A stretch of 64,000 nucleotides of DNA. Origin: Pseudomonadota bacterium. Lineage in GTDB: Bacteria; Pseudomonadota; Alphaproteobacteria; Rhodospirillales; Magnetospirillaceae. Positions within the stretch are counted from its first letter, which is position 1. Every line of letters begins with the position of its first letter. This document shows, piece by piece, positions 43,741 through 52,567 of the stretch. The DNA is taken from assembly GCA_021781575.1 (NCBI GenBank), contig JAJXWP010000003.1, forward strand, positions 62,001 to 126,000, in the 5' to 3' direction. Below the pieces are notes generated by a model. That model was not told where the DNA came from, did no database searches, and was given only the letters and a program-made list of their open reading frames with translations. Both the position numbers and the translations under genes were made by a program.

Positions 43741-43863
43741 TCAGCCCGCCGCCGTCCGTCGAGGATCGCCCAGCAGGTCGATCTTTTCGTAGTCCCGGAG
43801 CGTCTCGATATTGACGCCGGTGCGTTTTCCCAAATCGCCAATGGCGATGCCGGTCGGCGCCAT
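43741..43863 (-). pseudogene. merR-family regulator remnant (N-terminal 40 codons)
   Basis: ATG 43863 opens a 40-codon frame reading IAIGDLGKRTGVNIETLRDYEKIDLL, the start of a MerR winged helix (consensus IGELAKRTGVNIETIRYYEKIGLL). It stops at 43741, about 100 residues short of a functional regulator, with the first Tyr of the YYE motif changed to Asp. It lies divergently before the CDF gene at 43937, as MerR metal regulators usually do. Best read as a decayed regulator of that transporter. Confidence 0.75.
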
Positions 43864-43936
43864 CTCCCCTTGACCCCGTAGTCGCTACAGGGTGCATCCT
43901 GCCTTCAGAACCGTTACCACGGCAGGAAAATCTGCG

Positions 43937-44923
43937 ATGGCTCATGTTCACGACCACGTCGATGACCACGATCATGGTCACGCGCATCACGCCCACCCCG
44001 CCGCTCATGGCCACGGTGGCGGCGCCCATGGCCATCATCACGGCCCAGCCGATTACGATCGGGCTTTCGCCATCGGTGTCAGTCTCAATTTCGGCTTCGT
44101 CTGCGTCGAGGCATTTTACGGCTTTGCCGCCAACTCACTCGCCTTGCTCGCCGACGCTGGGCACAACCTGACTGACGTCGCCGGCCTCCTGCTGGCCTGG
44201 GCGGCGGTGTGGCTCAGCAAGAAGCGGGCCTCGAAGCGGCGGACCTACGGCTTCGGGCGGACGACCATCATGGCCTCGCTGGTCAACGCCGTCATTCTGT
44301 TGCTTGGCATTGGCGGTGTCGCCTGGGAGGCCGTCCAGCGCCTGGCCCACCCCGAACCGACCGCGGCGGAGACGGTGATGTGGGTAGCCGGCATCGGCAT
44401 CGCCATCAATGGAGCAACTGCCGCCATGTTCATGGCGGGGCGCAAGGGCGATCTGAACATCCGCGGCGCCTTTCTCCATATGGCCGCGGATGCCGCCATA
44501 TCGCTCGGGGTAGTAGTGGCTGCATTCCTCATGAGCCGAACCGGTTGGCTGTGGCTCGACCCCGCCGTCAGCTTGGCCATCGTCGTGGTAATTGCCATTG
44601 GCACCTGGGGGCTGTTCCGCGAATCGCTCGACCTGTCCCTGGATGCGATTCCAGCGCGGATAGACCGCGAGGAAGTCGAAGCGTTCCTCCTGGGAACGCC
44701 CGGCGTGGTCGCCATCCACGATCTCCACATCTGGCCGCTCAGCACCACCTCGGTGGCTCTGACAGCGCATCTGGTCAGCCCTGAGGCCGATATCGACGAT
44801 GATTTCTTGGATCGCCTCTCCCGCGAGCTCCACGGAAAATTCAACATTGACCACGCGACAATTCAAATCGAGAGAGGCAACGGCGCGGCGAAATGCCGCC
44901 TTGCTGACCTACACGGCGGTTGA
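43937..44923 (+). CDS. Cation diffusion facilitator, CzcD/ZitB-like
   Basis: A 328-residue exporter, probably for Zn (also Co/Cd in relatives). The N-terminal 36 residues are a His-rich metal-binding tail (HVHDHVDDHDHGHAHHAH and HGHHHG). Helix 2 holds DAGHNLTD and helix 5 HMAADAA, the classical Zn site. The cytoplasmic domain contains HDLHIWPLSTTSVALTAHL. ATG 43937 (AGGAAA upstream) is used. Its former regulator seems decayed (see the merR remnant). It differs from DmeF in site residues and in lacking the inserted domain. Confidence 0.92.
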   Translation: MAHVHDHVDDHDHGHAHHAHPAAHGHGGGAHGHHHGPADYDRAFAIGVSLNFGFVCVEAFYGFAANSLALLADAGHNLTDVAGLLLAWAAVWLSKKRASKRRTYGFGRTTIMASLVNAVILLLGIGGVAWEAVQRLAHPEPTAAETVMWVAGIGIAINGATAAMFMAGRKGDLNIRGAFLHMAADAAISLGVVVAAFLMSRTGWLWLDPAVSLAIVVVIAIGTWGLFRESLDLSLDAIPARIDREEVEAFLLGTPGVVAIHDLHIWPLSTTSVALTAHLVSPEADIDDDFLDRLSRELHGKFNIDHATIQIERGNGAAKCRLADLHGG

Positions 44924-44975
44924 CGGCCGTTCATCGGAACGGCGGGGCGGACAATCCGGCTGACGGACGTTGAAC

Positions 44976-45398
44976 TCAGCCGTCCACGCGAACGATGACG
45001 TCGACACGCCGGATCGGCATGCCCGCCGGCGCCTGCGGAACTTTGCTCAGCGCCACCAGATGGCCGGGGATATCCTCCAGCCGGCCCGACTTCCCGTAAA
45101 AGAAGTGGTGGTGCTCGGAGGTATTGGTGTCGAAATAGGAACAGCTGGCATCGACGATGATCTCGCGCAGCATGCCGGCCGCAGTGAACTGGTGCAGCGC
45201 ATTATAGACCGTCGCCAGAGAAACCCGAATGTTGCTGGCCAGGGCTTCGCCGTGCAATTGCTCGGCAGAGAGGTGACGGTCGCACCCGTCGAACAGCAAT
45301 TTCACAAGGGCCAAACGTTGACGGGTAGGCCTCAGGCCGGCGGCACTCAGCCGGTCCAGAGCTTGTTGACTGAAGGGTCGGTGACTGATCACGGTCAT
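44976..45398 (-). CDS. irr: Fur-family regulator, Irr type
   Basis: A 140-residue iron-responsive regulator. The N-terminal winged helix (about 12-85) holds LRPTRQRLALVKLLF and VSLATVYNALHQFTAAGML. Then DASCSYFDTNTSEHHHFFYG gives the triple-His motif typical of Irr, followed by LEDIP. Irr acts in alphaproteobacterial iron and haem control and is degraded or released on haem binding. ATG 45398 with GTGAGG upstream is used; a GTG at 45425 is possible. The upstream DNA has an AT-rich dyad, TGATAAATGAATCATTT, resembling Fur/Irr sites. Confidence 0.85.
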   Translation of the reverse strand: MTVISHRPFSQQALDRLSAAGLRPTRQRLALVKLLFDGCDRHLSAEQLHGEALASNIRVSLATVYNALHQFTAAGMLREIIVDASCSYFDTNTSEHHHFFYGKSGRLEDIPGHLVALSKVPQAPAGMPIRRVDVIVRVDG

Positions 45399-45527
45399 GG
45401 CGGCTCGCCTCACCTCCGGTTGCACCCCCTTTCATATTAAAAAATGATTCATTTATCAATTGGAATCGCCATATGCGCGATTGAAGTCTTGCGCAGAGAC
45501 AGGAACGGCTTCTCTTCTCGCCACTCC

Positions 45528-45569
45528 CGGGCTTGACCCGCGGGTCCATGGGTTGCCGGGTCAAGCCCG
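45528..45569. repeat. Intergenic inverted repeat
   Basis: Perfect 13-base arms CGGGCTTGACCCG and CGGGTCAAGCCCG with a 16-base loop. Same family as the elements at 28949 and 63543. It lies beyond the 3' end of the AraC-type gene and may act as its transcription end. Confidence 0.75.
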
Positions 45570-45599
45570 ACAAAGGGGGTGCCCCCGCGCGATCCCGAA

Positions 45600-46574
45600 C
45601 TAGCGACGCATCAAGGTCTCGTGCGGGCTTTCGCCGAAATGCGCACGATAGGCGGCTGCGGCACGGCCAAGGTGGCCTAGCCCAACCGCCAGAGCGTTTT
45701 CGGTTACCGATGCCGGAGCACCGGGGTCGGTGAGGGCGGCACGGAAATTCTGCAGGCGCACGGTCTTCACGTAGTCGGTCAGGGTCGTGGAGTAAGCGAG
45801 CTTGAACGCCGCCTGCAGGGAGCGGAGGCATACGCCCGCCGCGGCAGCGACATCCGCCATGGCAATGGGCTCGTTCGCATGGGCGGCGATGTAGGCTTCG
45901 GCGCGGCGCACCGCCCGGGGCGCCGGCAGGCGCGTTGTCTGGTCGACCAGCGACCGCCGATCATGGGCGGCGCCGGTCAGCATCAGAGTCATTAAGGCAT
46001 CGCGGAGCGAGACCATGTAGGCCTCGTGCACAACCGTGTCGTCAGCAGCTTCCACCATCAGTTCGACCAGGCGGCTGAGCCGGCGCCCAGTGGGCGTGGT
46101 CAATTCAACGCCGGTATCGAACTCGATGCGTCCGCCCGGCATATCGGTCAGCGCCCTGAAATGGGTCTCAAGCGTTTCCCGACAGATCAGGATGATGATC
46201 TTCTCGCAGCCATCGTACCAAGTCATCCTGGTTGGAAGCGTCGGCGACAGGATCGAGGCGCGCAACCCGGCCTCTGCCTCGGCGACCACGGTGCCGCAGC
46301 GCACGCTTGCCGCCCCCCTGACGGGGACCTGCACAAGGAAGAACCGCGACAACTCGCCCGGGTCGATATGGACCCGCGCCCCGTAGGTAACGTAATTGAC
46401 GGAATAGTTGGTATGGACGGCGGCATGGTGGCGCGCGTGAAAGCCTGCCGCCTCGGCTGCGTGCGGCGTAAGCACATGCGGACAAAAAATGCGGCCGATC
46501 TCCTCGCAAGCCTGATCGGGCAGCGCCGTGTCGACCTTCCTGTACCGGGCCAATGGTAATCGCTGTTCGATCAT
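45600..46574 (-). CDS. AraC-family transcriptional regulator
   Basis: A 324-residue activator. The C-terminal double helix-turn-helix (about 225-320) includes PIAMADVAAAAGVCLRSLQAAF and DPGAPASVTENALAVGLGHL, ending GESPHETL. The N-terminal 200 residues match the AraC_binding_2/cupin-like sensor type (VHTNYSVNYVTYGARVHIDP, FFLVQVPVRG). It is divergent from the trpB2-iorA-iorB operon with a 461-base gap, so it is the natural candidate regulator of that operon, perhaps sensing an aromatic compound. The effector is not known. Confidence 0.85.
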   Translation of the reverse strand: MIEQRLPLARYRKVDTALPDQACEEIGRIFCPHVLTPHAAEAAGFHARHHAAVHTNYSVNYVTYGARVHIDPGELSRFFLVQVPVRGAASVRCGTVVAEAEAGLRASILSPTLPTRMTWYDGCEKIIILICRETLETHFRALTDMPGGRIEFDTGVELTTPTGRRLSRLVELMVEAADDTVVHEAYMVSLRDALMTLMLTGAAHDRRSLVDQTTRLPAPRAVRRAEAYIAAHANEPIAMADVAAAAGVCLRSLQAAFKLAYSTTLTDYVKTVRLQNFRAALTDPGAPASVTENALAVGLGHLGRAAAAYRAHFGESPHETLMRR

Positions 46575-47035
46575 CGCCCTCAGCCCTGAAGATGGCTCAG
46601 ATCATTCGAACGGCGTCCATATCGCGCGATGTAGACAGCCCGCGCCCATCATGGACCGCACTTTTCGCCCGCTTAATGTAACCACGGCGATGCTTTGTAA
46701 GCAAAATAATTCGAATGGCGGCAACTCTGTCATGGTTAAGCCGACCGCATCATTTCGCCGAACGACGTGGGATCAGAGTGGTGCCGTCCGTGGAAAGAGC
46801 TTTCGGCAACCGACCGTGCCTCATGCCTCGGCGGGCCACGCAGTTTCCCGCGAACGCGTACTTTTTCGCGAAGCGGATAACCCGACCCGCGAATCGGATA
46901 GAGCGGTTCGGCGCACTGGCCTGATAGTTCCTACTGGGCCAATCCGTTGCCGACGGAGGGAATGCCCGACGTCCAAAAGCACAAAAAGCGAATGAACCTG
47001 GTCGAACGAACCGGGCTGAATGCAGGGAGGGAACC
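46575..47035. other. 461-base divergent regulatory region (AraC gene / trpB2)
   Basis: No credible gene on either strand, and less GC-rich than the flanks around 46670-46760. Two near-identical segments, ATTCGAACGGCG (46604-46615) and ATTCGAATGGCG (46709-46720), lie 105 bases apart. They could be binding sites for the divergent AraC-type protein. I could not pick a clear -35/-10 pair. Confidence 0.4.
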
Positions 47036-48403
47036 ATGGCTGAGTCCAAAAAGTTTCTGTTGCCGGAAAATCGAATTCCTAAGTCCTGGTACAATGTCGC
47101 CGCCGACTTGCCGACGCCGCCGCCGGCGGTGCTCCATCCCGGCACCGGCCAACCGGTCGGGCCGGGCGACCTAGCGCCGTTGTTCCCAATGGCGGTCATC
47201 ATGCAGGAGGTCTCGAGCGAGCGCTGGATCGAAATTCCCGAGCCGGTGCGCGACATCTACCGCCTGTGGCGACCTTCGCCGCTGGTGCGCGCCTCGCGGC
47301 TGGAGAAGGCGCTGGATACACCGGCGCACATCTATTTCAAATACGAGGGGGTCAGCCCGTCCGGCAGCCACAAGCCCAACACGGCCGTGGCGCAGGCCTT
47401 CTACAACAAGCAGGAAGGAGTGAAGCGCCTGACCACCGAGACTGGTGCCGGCCAGTGGGGCTCATCCCTCGCCTTCGCCGGTAGCCTGTTCGGCCTCGAG
47501 GTAGAGGTCTACATGGTCAAGGTCAGCTACGAACAGAAGCCGTACCGCCGTGCGCTGATGGAGACCTACGGCGCCAAATGCATCGCCAGCCCATCGAACC
47601 TCACTGCATCCGGACGCGCCGTCCTGGCCCAAAACCCCAACTCGACGGGTTCGCTGGGCATCGCCATCTCGGAGGCAGTGGAACTGGCCGCCCAGCGGGA
47701 CGATACCAAATATTCGCTGGGCTCGGTACTCAACCACGTACTCCTGCACCAGACCGTCATCGGCCTGGAGGCCCAGGAGCAGATGGCGATGGCCGGGGAC
47801 GATCCGGACATCGTCATCGGCTGTGCCGGCGGCGGCAGCAACTTTGCCGGCCTCGCTTTTCCCTACGTGGGTGACAAGATCAAGGGCAAGAGCAAGGCGC
47901 GCATCATCGCCGTCGAACCGGCGTCCTGCCCGACATTGACGCGCGGGCACTACGCTTACGACTTCGGCGATACCGGCCACCTGACGCCCCTGGTCAAGAT
48001 GCACACCCTGGGCTCGACCTTCGTGCCCTCACCCATCCATGCCGGCGGCCTGCGCTATCACGGCATGGCGCCCATGGTCAGCCACGTCAAGGAACTGGGG
48101 CTGGTCGAGGCGCGGGCCTACGGCCAACTCGATTGCTTCGCCGCGGCGGTGCAGTTTGCCCGCAGCGAGGGCATCGTGCCGGCGCCTGAATCCTCGCATG
48201 CCGTCAAGGCGGCAGTCGACGAGGCGCTGCGCTGCAAGAAGGAGGGGCGGGCCGAGACTATCCTGTTCAACCTTTCCGGCCACGGCCATTTCGACATGGG
48301 CGCCTTCACCGCCTATTTCACAGGCCAACTCCGGGACGAGCCCTACGACCAGGTGGCGCTGGAGGCGGCCCTCGCCGCCTTACCCAAGGTAGCCGCCGAG
48401 TAG
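47036..48403 (+). CDS. trpB2: Tryptophan synthase beta-like PLP enzyme, TrpB2 type
   Basis: A 455-residue fold-type II enzyme. The PLP-lysine is Lys113 in [28 protein letters not shown] and the phosphate loop [11 protein letters not shown] follow, all marks of TrpB. Length, LYRPSPL-like [10 protein letters not shown] and the N-terminal extension place it with the stand-alone TrpB2 group rather than the TrpB1 of trpBA operons; no trpA is near. TrpB2 makes Trp from indole and Ser (or phosphoserine). ATG has GGGAGGG in front. It leads an operon with iorA and iorB (100-base gap), so it may feed or drain an indole/arylpyruvate route. Confidence 0.88.
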   Translation: MAESKKFLLPENRIPKSWYNVAADLPTPPPAVLHPGTGQPVGPGDLAPLFPMAVIMQEVSSERWIEIPEPVRDIYRLWRPSPLVRASRLEKALDTPAHIYFKYEGVSPSGSHKPNTAVAQAFYNKQEGVKRLTTETGAGQWGSSLAFAGSLFGLEVEVYMVKVSYEQKPYRRALMETYGAKCIASPSNLTASGRAVLAQNPNSTGSLGIAISEAVELAAQRDDTKYSLGSVLNHVLLHQTVIGLEAQEQMAMAGDDPDIVIGCAGGGSNFAGLAFPYVGDKIKGKSKARIIAVEPASCPTLTRGHYAYDFGDTGHLTPLVKMHTLGSTFVPSPIHAGGLRYHGMAPMVSHVKELGLVEARAYGQLDCFAAAVQFARSEGIVPAPESSHAVKAAVDEALRCKKEGRAETILFNLSGHGHFDMGAFTAYFTGQLRDEPYDQVALEAALAALPKVAAE

Positions 48404-48503
48404 CAGGCCGCGTTCGAGGGCGGGCAGGGAGGAGGGCGAAGCCCCTCCTCCTTGGACGCGCCCGGTACGCCCGTGACCGTTCTCCGGACCCGAAGGACTA
48501 AAC

Positions 48504-51500
48504 ATGGACGGCAATTCCACGGATCGTCGCGTCCTGCTTGGGAACGAAGCGATAGCCAGGGGACTTGTCGAGGCCGGCTGCCAGTTCATCACGGCTTACC
48601 CAGGCACTCCAAGTTCCGAAATTCTCCCGGCCGCCGTCGCCTTCGCCACGGAGCTCGGCTGGCCCGTCTACGCCGAGTGGTCGACCAACGAGAAGGTGGC
48701 CCTGGAAACGGCGCTTGCCGCCGCCTACACCGGCAAGCGAGCCGCCGTGGTGATGAAGCAGGTTGGTCTCAACGTCGCCGCCGATCCAGCGGTGTCCGCT
48801 GCTTATGTCGGAGTGGTCGGAGGCCTTGTTCTCATCGTTGCCGACGATCCCGGCCCGCATTCCTCGCAGACCGAGCAGGACTCTCGCCTGTTCTCCGTCT
48901 TCGCCAAGATGCCGGCCCTCGACCCCTCAGGCGCGCGGGAGGCCAAGGATCTGGTGGCCGAAGCCTTCGCTTTGTCGGAGCGGCATCAACTTCCGATTCT
49001 CCTGCGCCCGACCGTCCGCGTCTGCCACTCGGAACAGATCATCGAGTGCGGCGACATCCGCGGCGCCAAGCGAACAGCGCGCTACGTCAAAGCCCCGACG
49101 CGATGGGCGGCGACACCCAAGGCCCGTACGGTGCTCCACCGTGGCCTGAATCGGAAGCTCGCGGAGATCGAAGACGAGTTCGCCGCCTGGCCCGGCAACC
49201 GCGCGCTGATTCCGCCCGACATGGCTGATGGACCCGCGCCTCTCGGCATCGTCGCGGCGGGCGTCAGCTATTCCTATCTTGGCGACCTACTGGACGAACT
49301 TGGCCTGGCCGGGAAGGTGCCCGTGCTCAAGATCGCCACGGCCTACCCTTTGCCGCGCAAGCTGGTGGCCAAATTCGCCACTCACTGCGCCAGACTGCTG
49401 GTGATCGAGGAAACGGACGCCGCCATCGAAATGCAGATCAGGGGGACAACCCCGGTCCTGGGAAGACTGACCGGCCATGTTCCCGCCGACGGCGAACTGA
49501 CGCCCGACGTGATCGGCAATCTCCTCGTCACAGTGGCGGCGGAAGTCGGGCTCTCGGCGGAAGCTGTCCCCGCCGACGCGCTCGCCAATGCGGTTGCCGC
49601 CCTCCGGCTGCCGGTCCGTCGTCCGACACTCTGTTCCGGCTGCGGCCACCGCGCGGCATTCTATGCGCTCAAAAAGACCTATCCCGACGCGATCTTTCCG
49701 GGCGACATCGGCTGCTACACGCTGGGCCTCAACCTGGGGGCCGTCGACACCGTCCATGACATGGGTGCCTCGATTACCATGGCGGCCGGTTTCTATCATT
49801 CCTATGCGCAAGATGGCACGCAAGACGGAATGCCGCCGCCGATCTTCGCGACCATCGGCGACGGCACCTTCTTCCACTCCGGGGCGCCAGGCCTCGAGAA
49901 TGCCGTCGCCAGCGGCGCCCGCTTCGTCCTGCTGGTGCTGGACAACGGCACGACCGCCATGACCGGGGGGCAGCCGACACCCGCCGCCGGCAAGACCGCC
50001 GACGGCCGCGCTGGCTTTGTCTTGGACCTCGAGCGGCTGATCCGCGGTTGTGGCATCGAATACCTCGTCCATGCGGACCCCCACGACCTGGGCAGCTTCC
50101 AGCACGTGCTTCTCGAAGCGCACCGCCACTGCCGATCGCCCGATGGCGGCGTCGCGGTGGTGTTGGCGCGCTACGCCTGCATCGTCGAGCAGAAGGGCCT
50201 TGGCCCGTATCGTTCCCCCATCATCGTCGACCTGCACTACGGTCCGGTGCCGCGTTCGCCGCAGGCCGAGACAGCCCTCGCCGAGGCATGGATGCCGAGG
50301 CACGTCGACCGTCTTTCGCCATGCTCCCACGCCTGCCCGGCCGGCAATGACATCGAGCGGATGATGGCCCTGGCGAAGGACGGAAAATGGAAGGAAGCGG
50401 CAACCCTTCTCCATGATGGGCATCCGTTTCCCGCGGTTCTCGGGCGCGTCTGCCCGCATCCCTGCGAGAACGCCTGCAGTCGCGGCGCGCTCGACGGCGC
50501 CGTGGCGATCAATGCCATCGAGCGCATGACGGGCGACCTCGGTGGGCCGGCCCTAGCGAGGGCGGACAGAGAGAAGCCCAACGGCAGGTCGGTTGCCATC
50601 GTCGGGGGAGGGCCGTCCGGTCTTACCGCGGCGTACCAACTCGCCCGGCGCGGCTACGCGGTCGAGGTTTTCGAGGCGATGACCGAGATCGGCGGGATGT
50701 TGCGGTGGGCGATCACCGAACACCGTCTGCCCGACACCGTTCTCAGACGGGAGCTCGCGGTGTTTCAAACCCTGGGCATTGACCTGCACCTGGGCAGACG
50801 CCTCGGCGAGTCGCTGAGCTGGGCGGAATTGGAGCGCTTCGACGCCATCTGCCTGGCGACCGGCGCTTGGAAACAGAGACGCCTGACAATCGCCGGCGAA
50901 GAGGCCGAGGGGGTCAGCCTGGGCCTCGACTATCTCCGCGCCATCCGCAGCGGCGAGGCGGTTCGCCTGGGAGGCCGGGTGGCGGTGATCGGAGGTGGCA
51001 ACACGGCCATCGACGCCGCCCGCACGGCCCGGCGCCAAGGGGCTGAGGTAAATGTCTACTACGACGTCCTGCTGGCGATCTCCGAGGAGGTCGAGGCCGC
51101 TCGCAGCGAGGGGATTATCTTCCACGAGGGCGTCGTGCCCGAGCGATTCGCAGCCGGGATGTCGCGAAGAATCGCCATGGCAATGCGCAATCTTGGCGCG
51201 CCGCCTTCCGCCGACGGGCCCCAGGCTCTCGAAGCTGAAGACGCTGAGTTCGATCATGTCCTGGTCTGCATCGGTGGCGACCCCGACCTTGCCTACGCCG
51301 CGGGGCACGCGCCCGTCGAAAGCGGCCGATTGAAGGCGGACGCGTGGGGGCGGACGTCCAGCCGCCGAATCTTCGCGGGAGGTGACGCCTCCAGCTCGGG
51401 CTCGGGAACGGTCGTCGGGGCCATCGCGTCCGGCAGACGCGCGGCCCAGGCGATCGATGAATGCCTGTCAGGACGCCCCGCCGGGCCGACCGCGCGAACG

Positions 51501-51950
51501 GTCGTTCCGATGCAGGACATCAACCTGCCCCGCTTCGCCGGTGTCGCAAGGGGGAATATTCATCGCTGCGGCGAGGCCGTCGCCGAGGCCCGGGATAGAT
51601 GCTTCCATTGCGGGGTCTGCACCTACTGCGATCTTTGTATCAGGGTCTGCCCGGTGGCGGCGATCTCGTTCGCCGACGGCGCCTATCATGTCGATCCGGA
51701 CAAGTGCACGGGATGCCGGTTGTGCGCCAAGGAGTGCCCACGCGGGGCGATTAGCATGCCACCGACGGGGGTGTGCGTCGGCTGCCAATATTGCACCACC
51801 AGCTTCGAATGTCCGTCGCTCCGCCGACGCGCCGATGGTCTCGTCGAGATTGACCGCCACACCTGCATCGACTGTGGGGTCTGCGTCGATGTCTGCCCTC
51901 AGGAGGCGATCCGTCCGCGAAACCCGGCACCCCCGGGGGTCCGGCCATGA
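48504..51950 (+). CDS. iorA: Indolepyruvate ferredoxin oxidoreductase alpha subunit fused to a GltD-like NAD(P)H module and ferredoxin clusters
   Basis: A 1148-residue fusion. (1) About 1-590, IorA: ITAYPGTPSSEILPAAV, the CSGCGHR segment near 377, and ThDP-binding GDIGCYTLG and GDGTFFHSG near 400-455. (2) About 600-1020, a GltD/NfnL-like flavoprotein: cluster-binding CSHACPAGN (607) and CPHPCENACSR, the FAD Rossmann motif VAIVGGGPSG (about 695-705), and a second nucleotide motif VAVIGGGNTA (about 827). (3) From 1033, Cys-rich 4Fe-4S motifs (CFHCGVCTYC, CTGCRLCAKECP, CIDCGVCVDVCP). Ordinary IorA is parts 1 and 3 only, about 600-700 residues. It oxidatively decarboxylates arylpyruvates to aryl-acetyl-CoA; the middle module should pass electrons to NAD(P). 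Start follows AAGGA; the stop overlaps iorB. Confidence 0.9.
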   Translation: MDGNSTDRRVLLGNEAIARGLVEAGCQFITAYPGTPSSEILPAAVAFATELGWPVYAEWSTNEKVALETALAAAYTGKRAAVVMKQVGLNVAADPAVSAAYVGVVGGLVLIVADDPGPHSSQTEQDSRLFSVFAKMPALDPSGAREAKDLVAEAFALSERHQLPILLRPTVRVCHSEQIIECGDIRGAKRTARYVKAPTRWAATPKARTVLHRGLNRKLAEIEDEFAAWPGNRALIPPDMADGPAPLGIVAAGVSYSYLGDLLDELGLAGKVPVLKIATAYPLPRKLVAKFATHCARLLVIEETDAAIEMQIRGTTPVLGRLTGHVPADGELTPDVIGNLLVTVAAEVGLSAEAVPADALANAVAALRLPVRRPTLCSGCGHRAAFYALKKTYPDAIFPGDIGCYTLGLNLGAVDTVHDMGASITMAAGFYHSYAQDGTQDGMPPPIFATIGDGTFFHSGAPGLENAVASGARFVLLVLDNGTTAMTGGQPTPAAGKTADGRAGFVLDLERLIRGCGIEYLVHADPHDLGSFQHVLLEAHRHCRSPDGGVAVVLARYACIVEQKGLGPYRSPIIVDLHYGPVPRSPQAETALAEAWMPRHVDRLSPCSHACPAGNDIERMMALAKDGKWKEAATLLHDGHPFPAVLGRVCPHPCENACSRGALDGAVAINAIERMTGDLGGPALARADREKPNGRSVAIVGGGPSGLTAAYQLARRGYAVEVFEAMTEIGGMLRWAITEHRLPDTVLRRELAVFQTLGIDLHLGRRLGESLSWAELERFDAICLATGAWKQRRLTIAGEEAEGVSLGLDYLRAIRSGEAVRLGGRVAVIGGGNTAIDAARTARRQGAEVNVYYDVLLAISEEVEAARSEGIIFHEGVVPERFAAGMSRRIAMAMRNLGAPPSADGPQALEAEDAEFDHVLVCIGGDPDLAYAAGHAPVESGRLKADAWGRTSSRRIFAGGDASSSGSGTVVGAIASGRRAAQAIDECLSGRPAGPTARTVVPMQDINLPRFAGVARGNIHRCGEAVAEARDRCFHCGVCTYCDLCIRVCPVAAISFADGAYHVDPDKCTGCRLCAKECPRGAISMPPTGVCVGCQYCTTSFECPSLRRRADGLVEIDRHTCIDCGVCVDVCPQEAIRPRNPAPPGVRP

Positions 51951-52549
51951 GGTGCCAGGTCATCATGGCGGGCGTCGGGGGACAAGGCGTTCTCTTCGCC
52001 TCCCGAGTCCTCTCCGAAGCGGCGCGCCGCCGGTGCCTCGGCGTGCTCGGCTCGCAGTCCTTCGGAATGGCTCAACGCGGCGGGTCGGTGGCCGTACACC
52101 TGAAAATCGGAGACCATGAAGGGCCGCTTATTCGCCACGGCCACGCCGATCTGCTGCTTGGGTTCAACGGGGTGGAGGCCAGCCGGAACATCGCCTTTCT
52201 GCGCCGGTCGGGCGCCGGCGCGGCCACGGGGATCGTCAACATCCCCGACGCCGACATCTTTCCCGATCCGACGCTCGCCGGGCTGCTCGACAGCAAAGGC
52301 GTGAGGATCTACCGCTGTGATGCGGACGGCGTGGCGGTGGCCATAGACAATCCCCGAGCCGCCAACCTGGTCCTTCTCGGATTCGCGGCGGGCCACGAGG
52401 CGTTTCCGTTCGCAATCGACGAACTGCGAAGCACGGTCGAGACAATCAGTTCCGACTGCACCCGAGCCGGCAACCTGGCTGCCGTGGAGAGGGGCTGGGC
52501 GCTGTCCCCCGGCCGCGTGCGCCCCGTCGGCAGTGCGACAGATCGATAA
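51947..52549 (+). CDS. iorB: Indolepyruvate oxidoreductase beta subunit
   Basis: A 200-residue subunit of the pyruvate/ketoisovalerate oxidoreductase gamma family: QVIMAGVGGQGVLFASRVLSEAA at the start, SQSFGMAQRGGSVAVHLKIG, and a Rossmann-like core. It completes the IorAB enzyme with the fused alpha chain. ATGA overlap (51947-51950) gives translational coupling and equal dosage. Confidence 0.92.
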   Translation: MRCQVIMAGVGGQGVLFASRVLSEAARRRCLGVLGSQSFGMAQRGGSVAVHLKIGDHEGPLIRHGHADLLLGFNGVEASRNIAFLRRSGAGAATGIVNIPDADIFPDPTLAGLLDSKGVRIYRCDADGVAVAIDNPRAANLVLLGFAAGHEAFPFAIDELRSTVETISSDCTRAGNLAAVERGWALSPGRVRPVGSATDR

Positions 52550-52567
52550 TTCTTCGAGGAGGGTGAG

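Noticed and set aside
43532-44041. One 169-codon minus-strand protein
   Set aside because: Its N-terminal two thirds read through the merR remnant in the wrong frame and through the antisense of the CDF His tail; only the C-terminal membrane part looks real.
48504-51950. Possible frameshift joining iorA to a separate gltD-like gene
   Set aside because: The frame is open throughout, junctions show no stop or internal ribosome site that I could see, and the ferredoxin part of IorA follows the inserted module, which a simple gene fusion at one end would not give.
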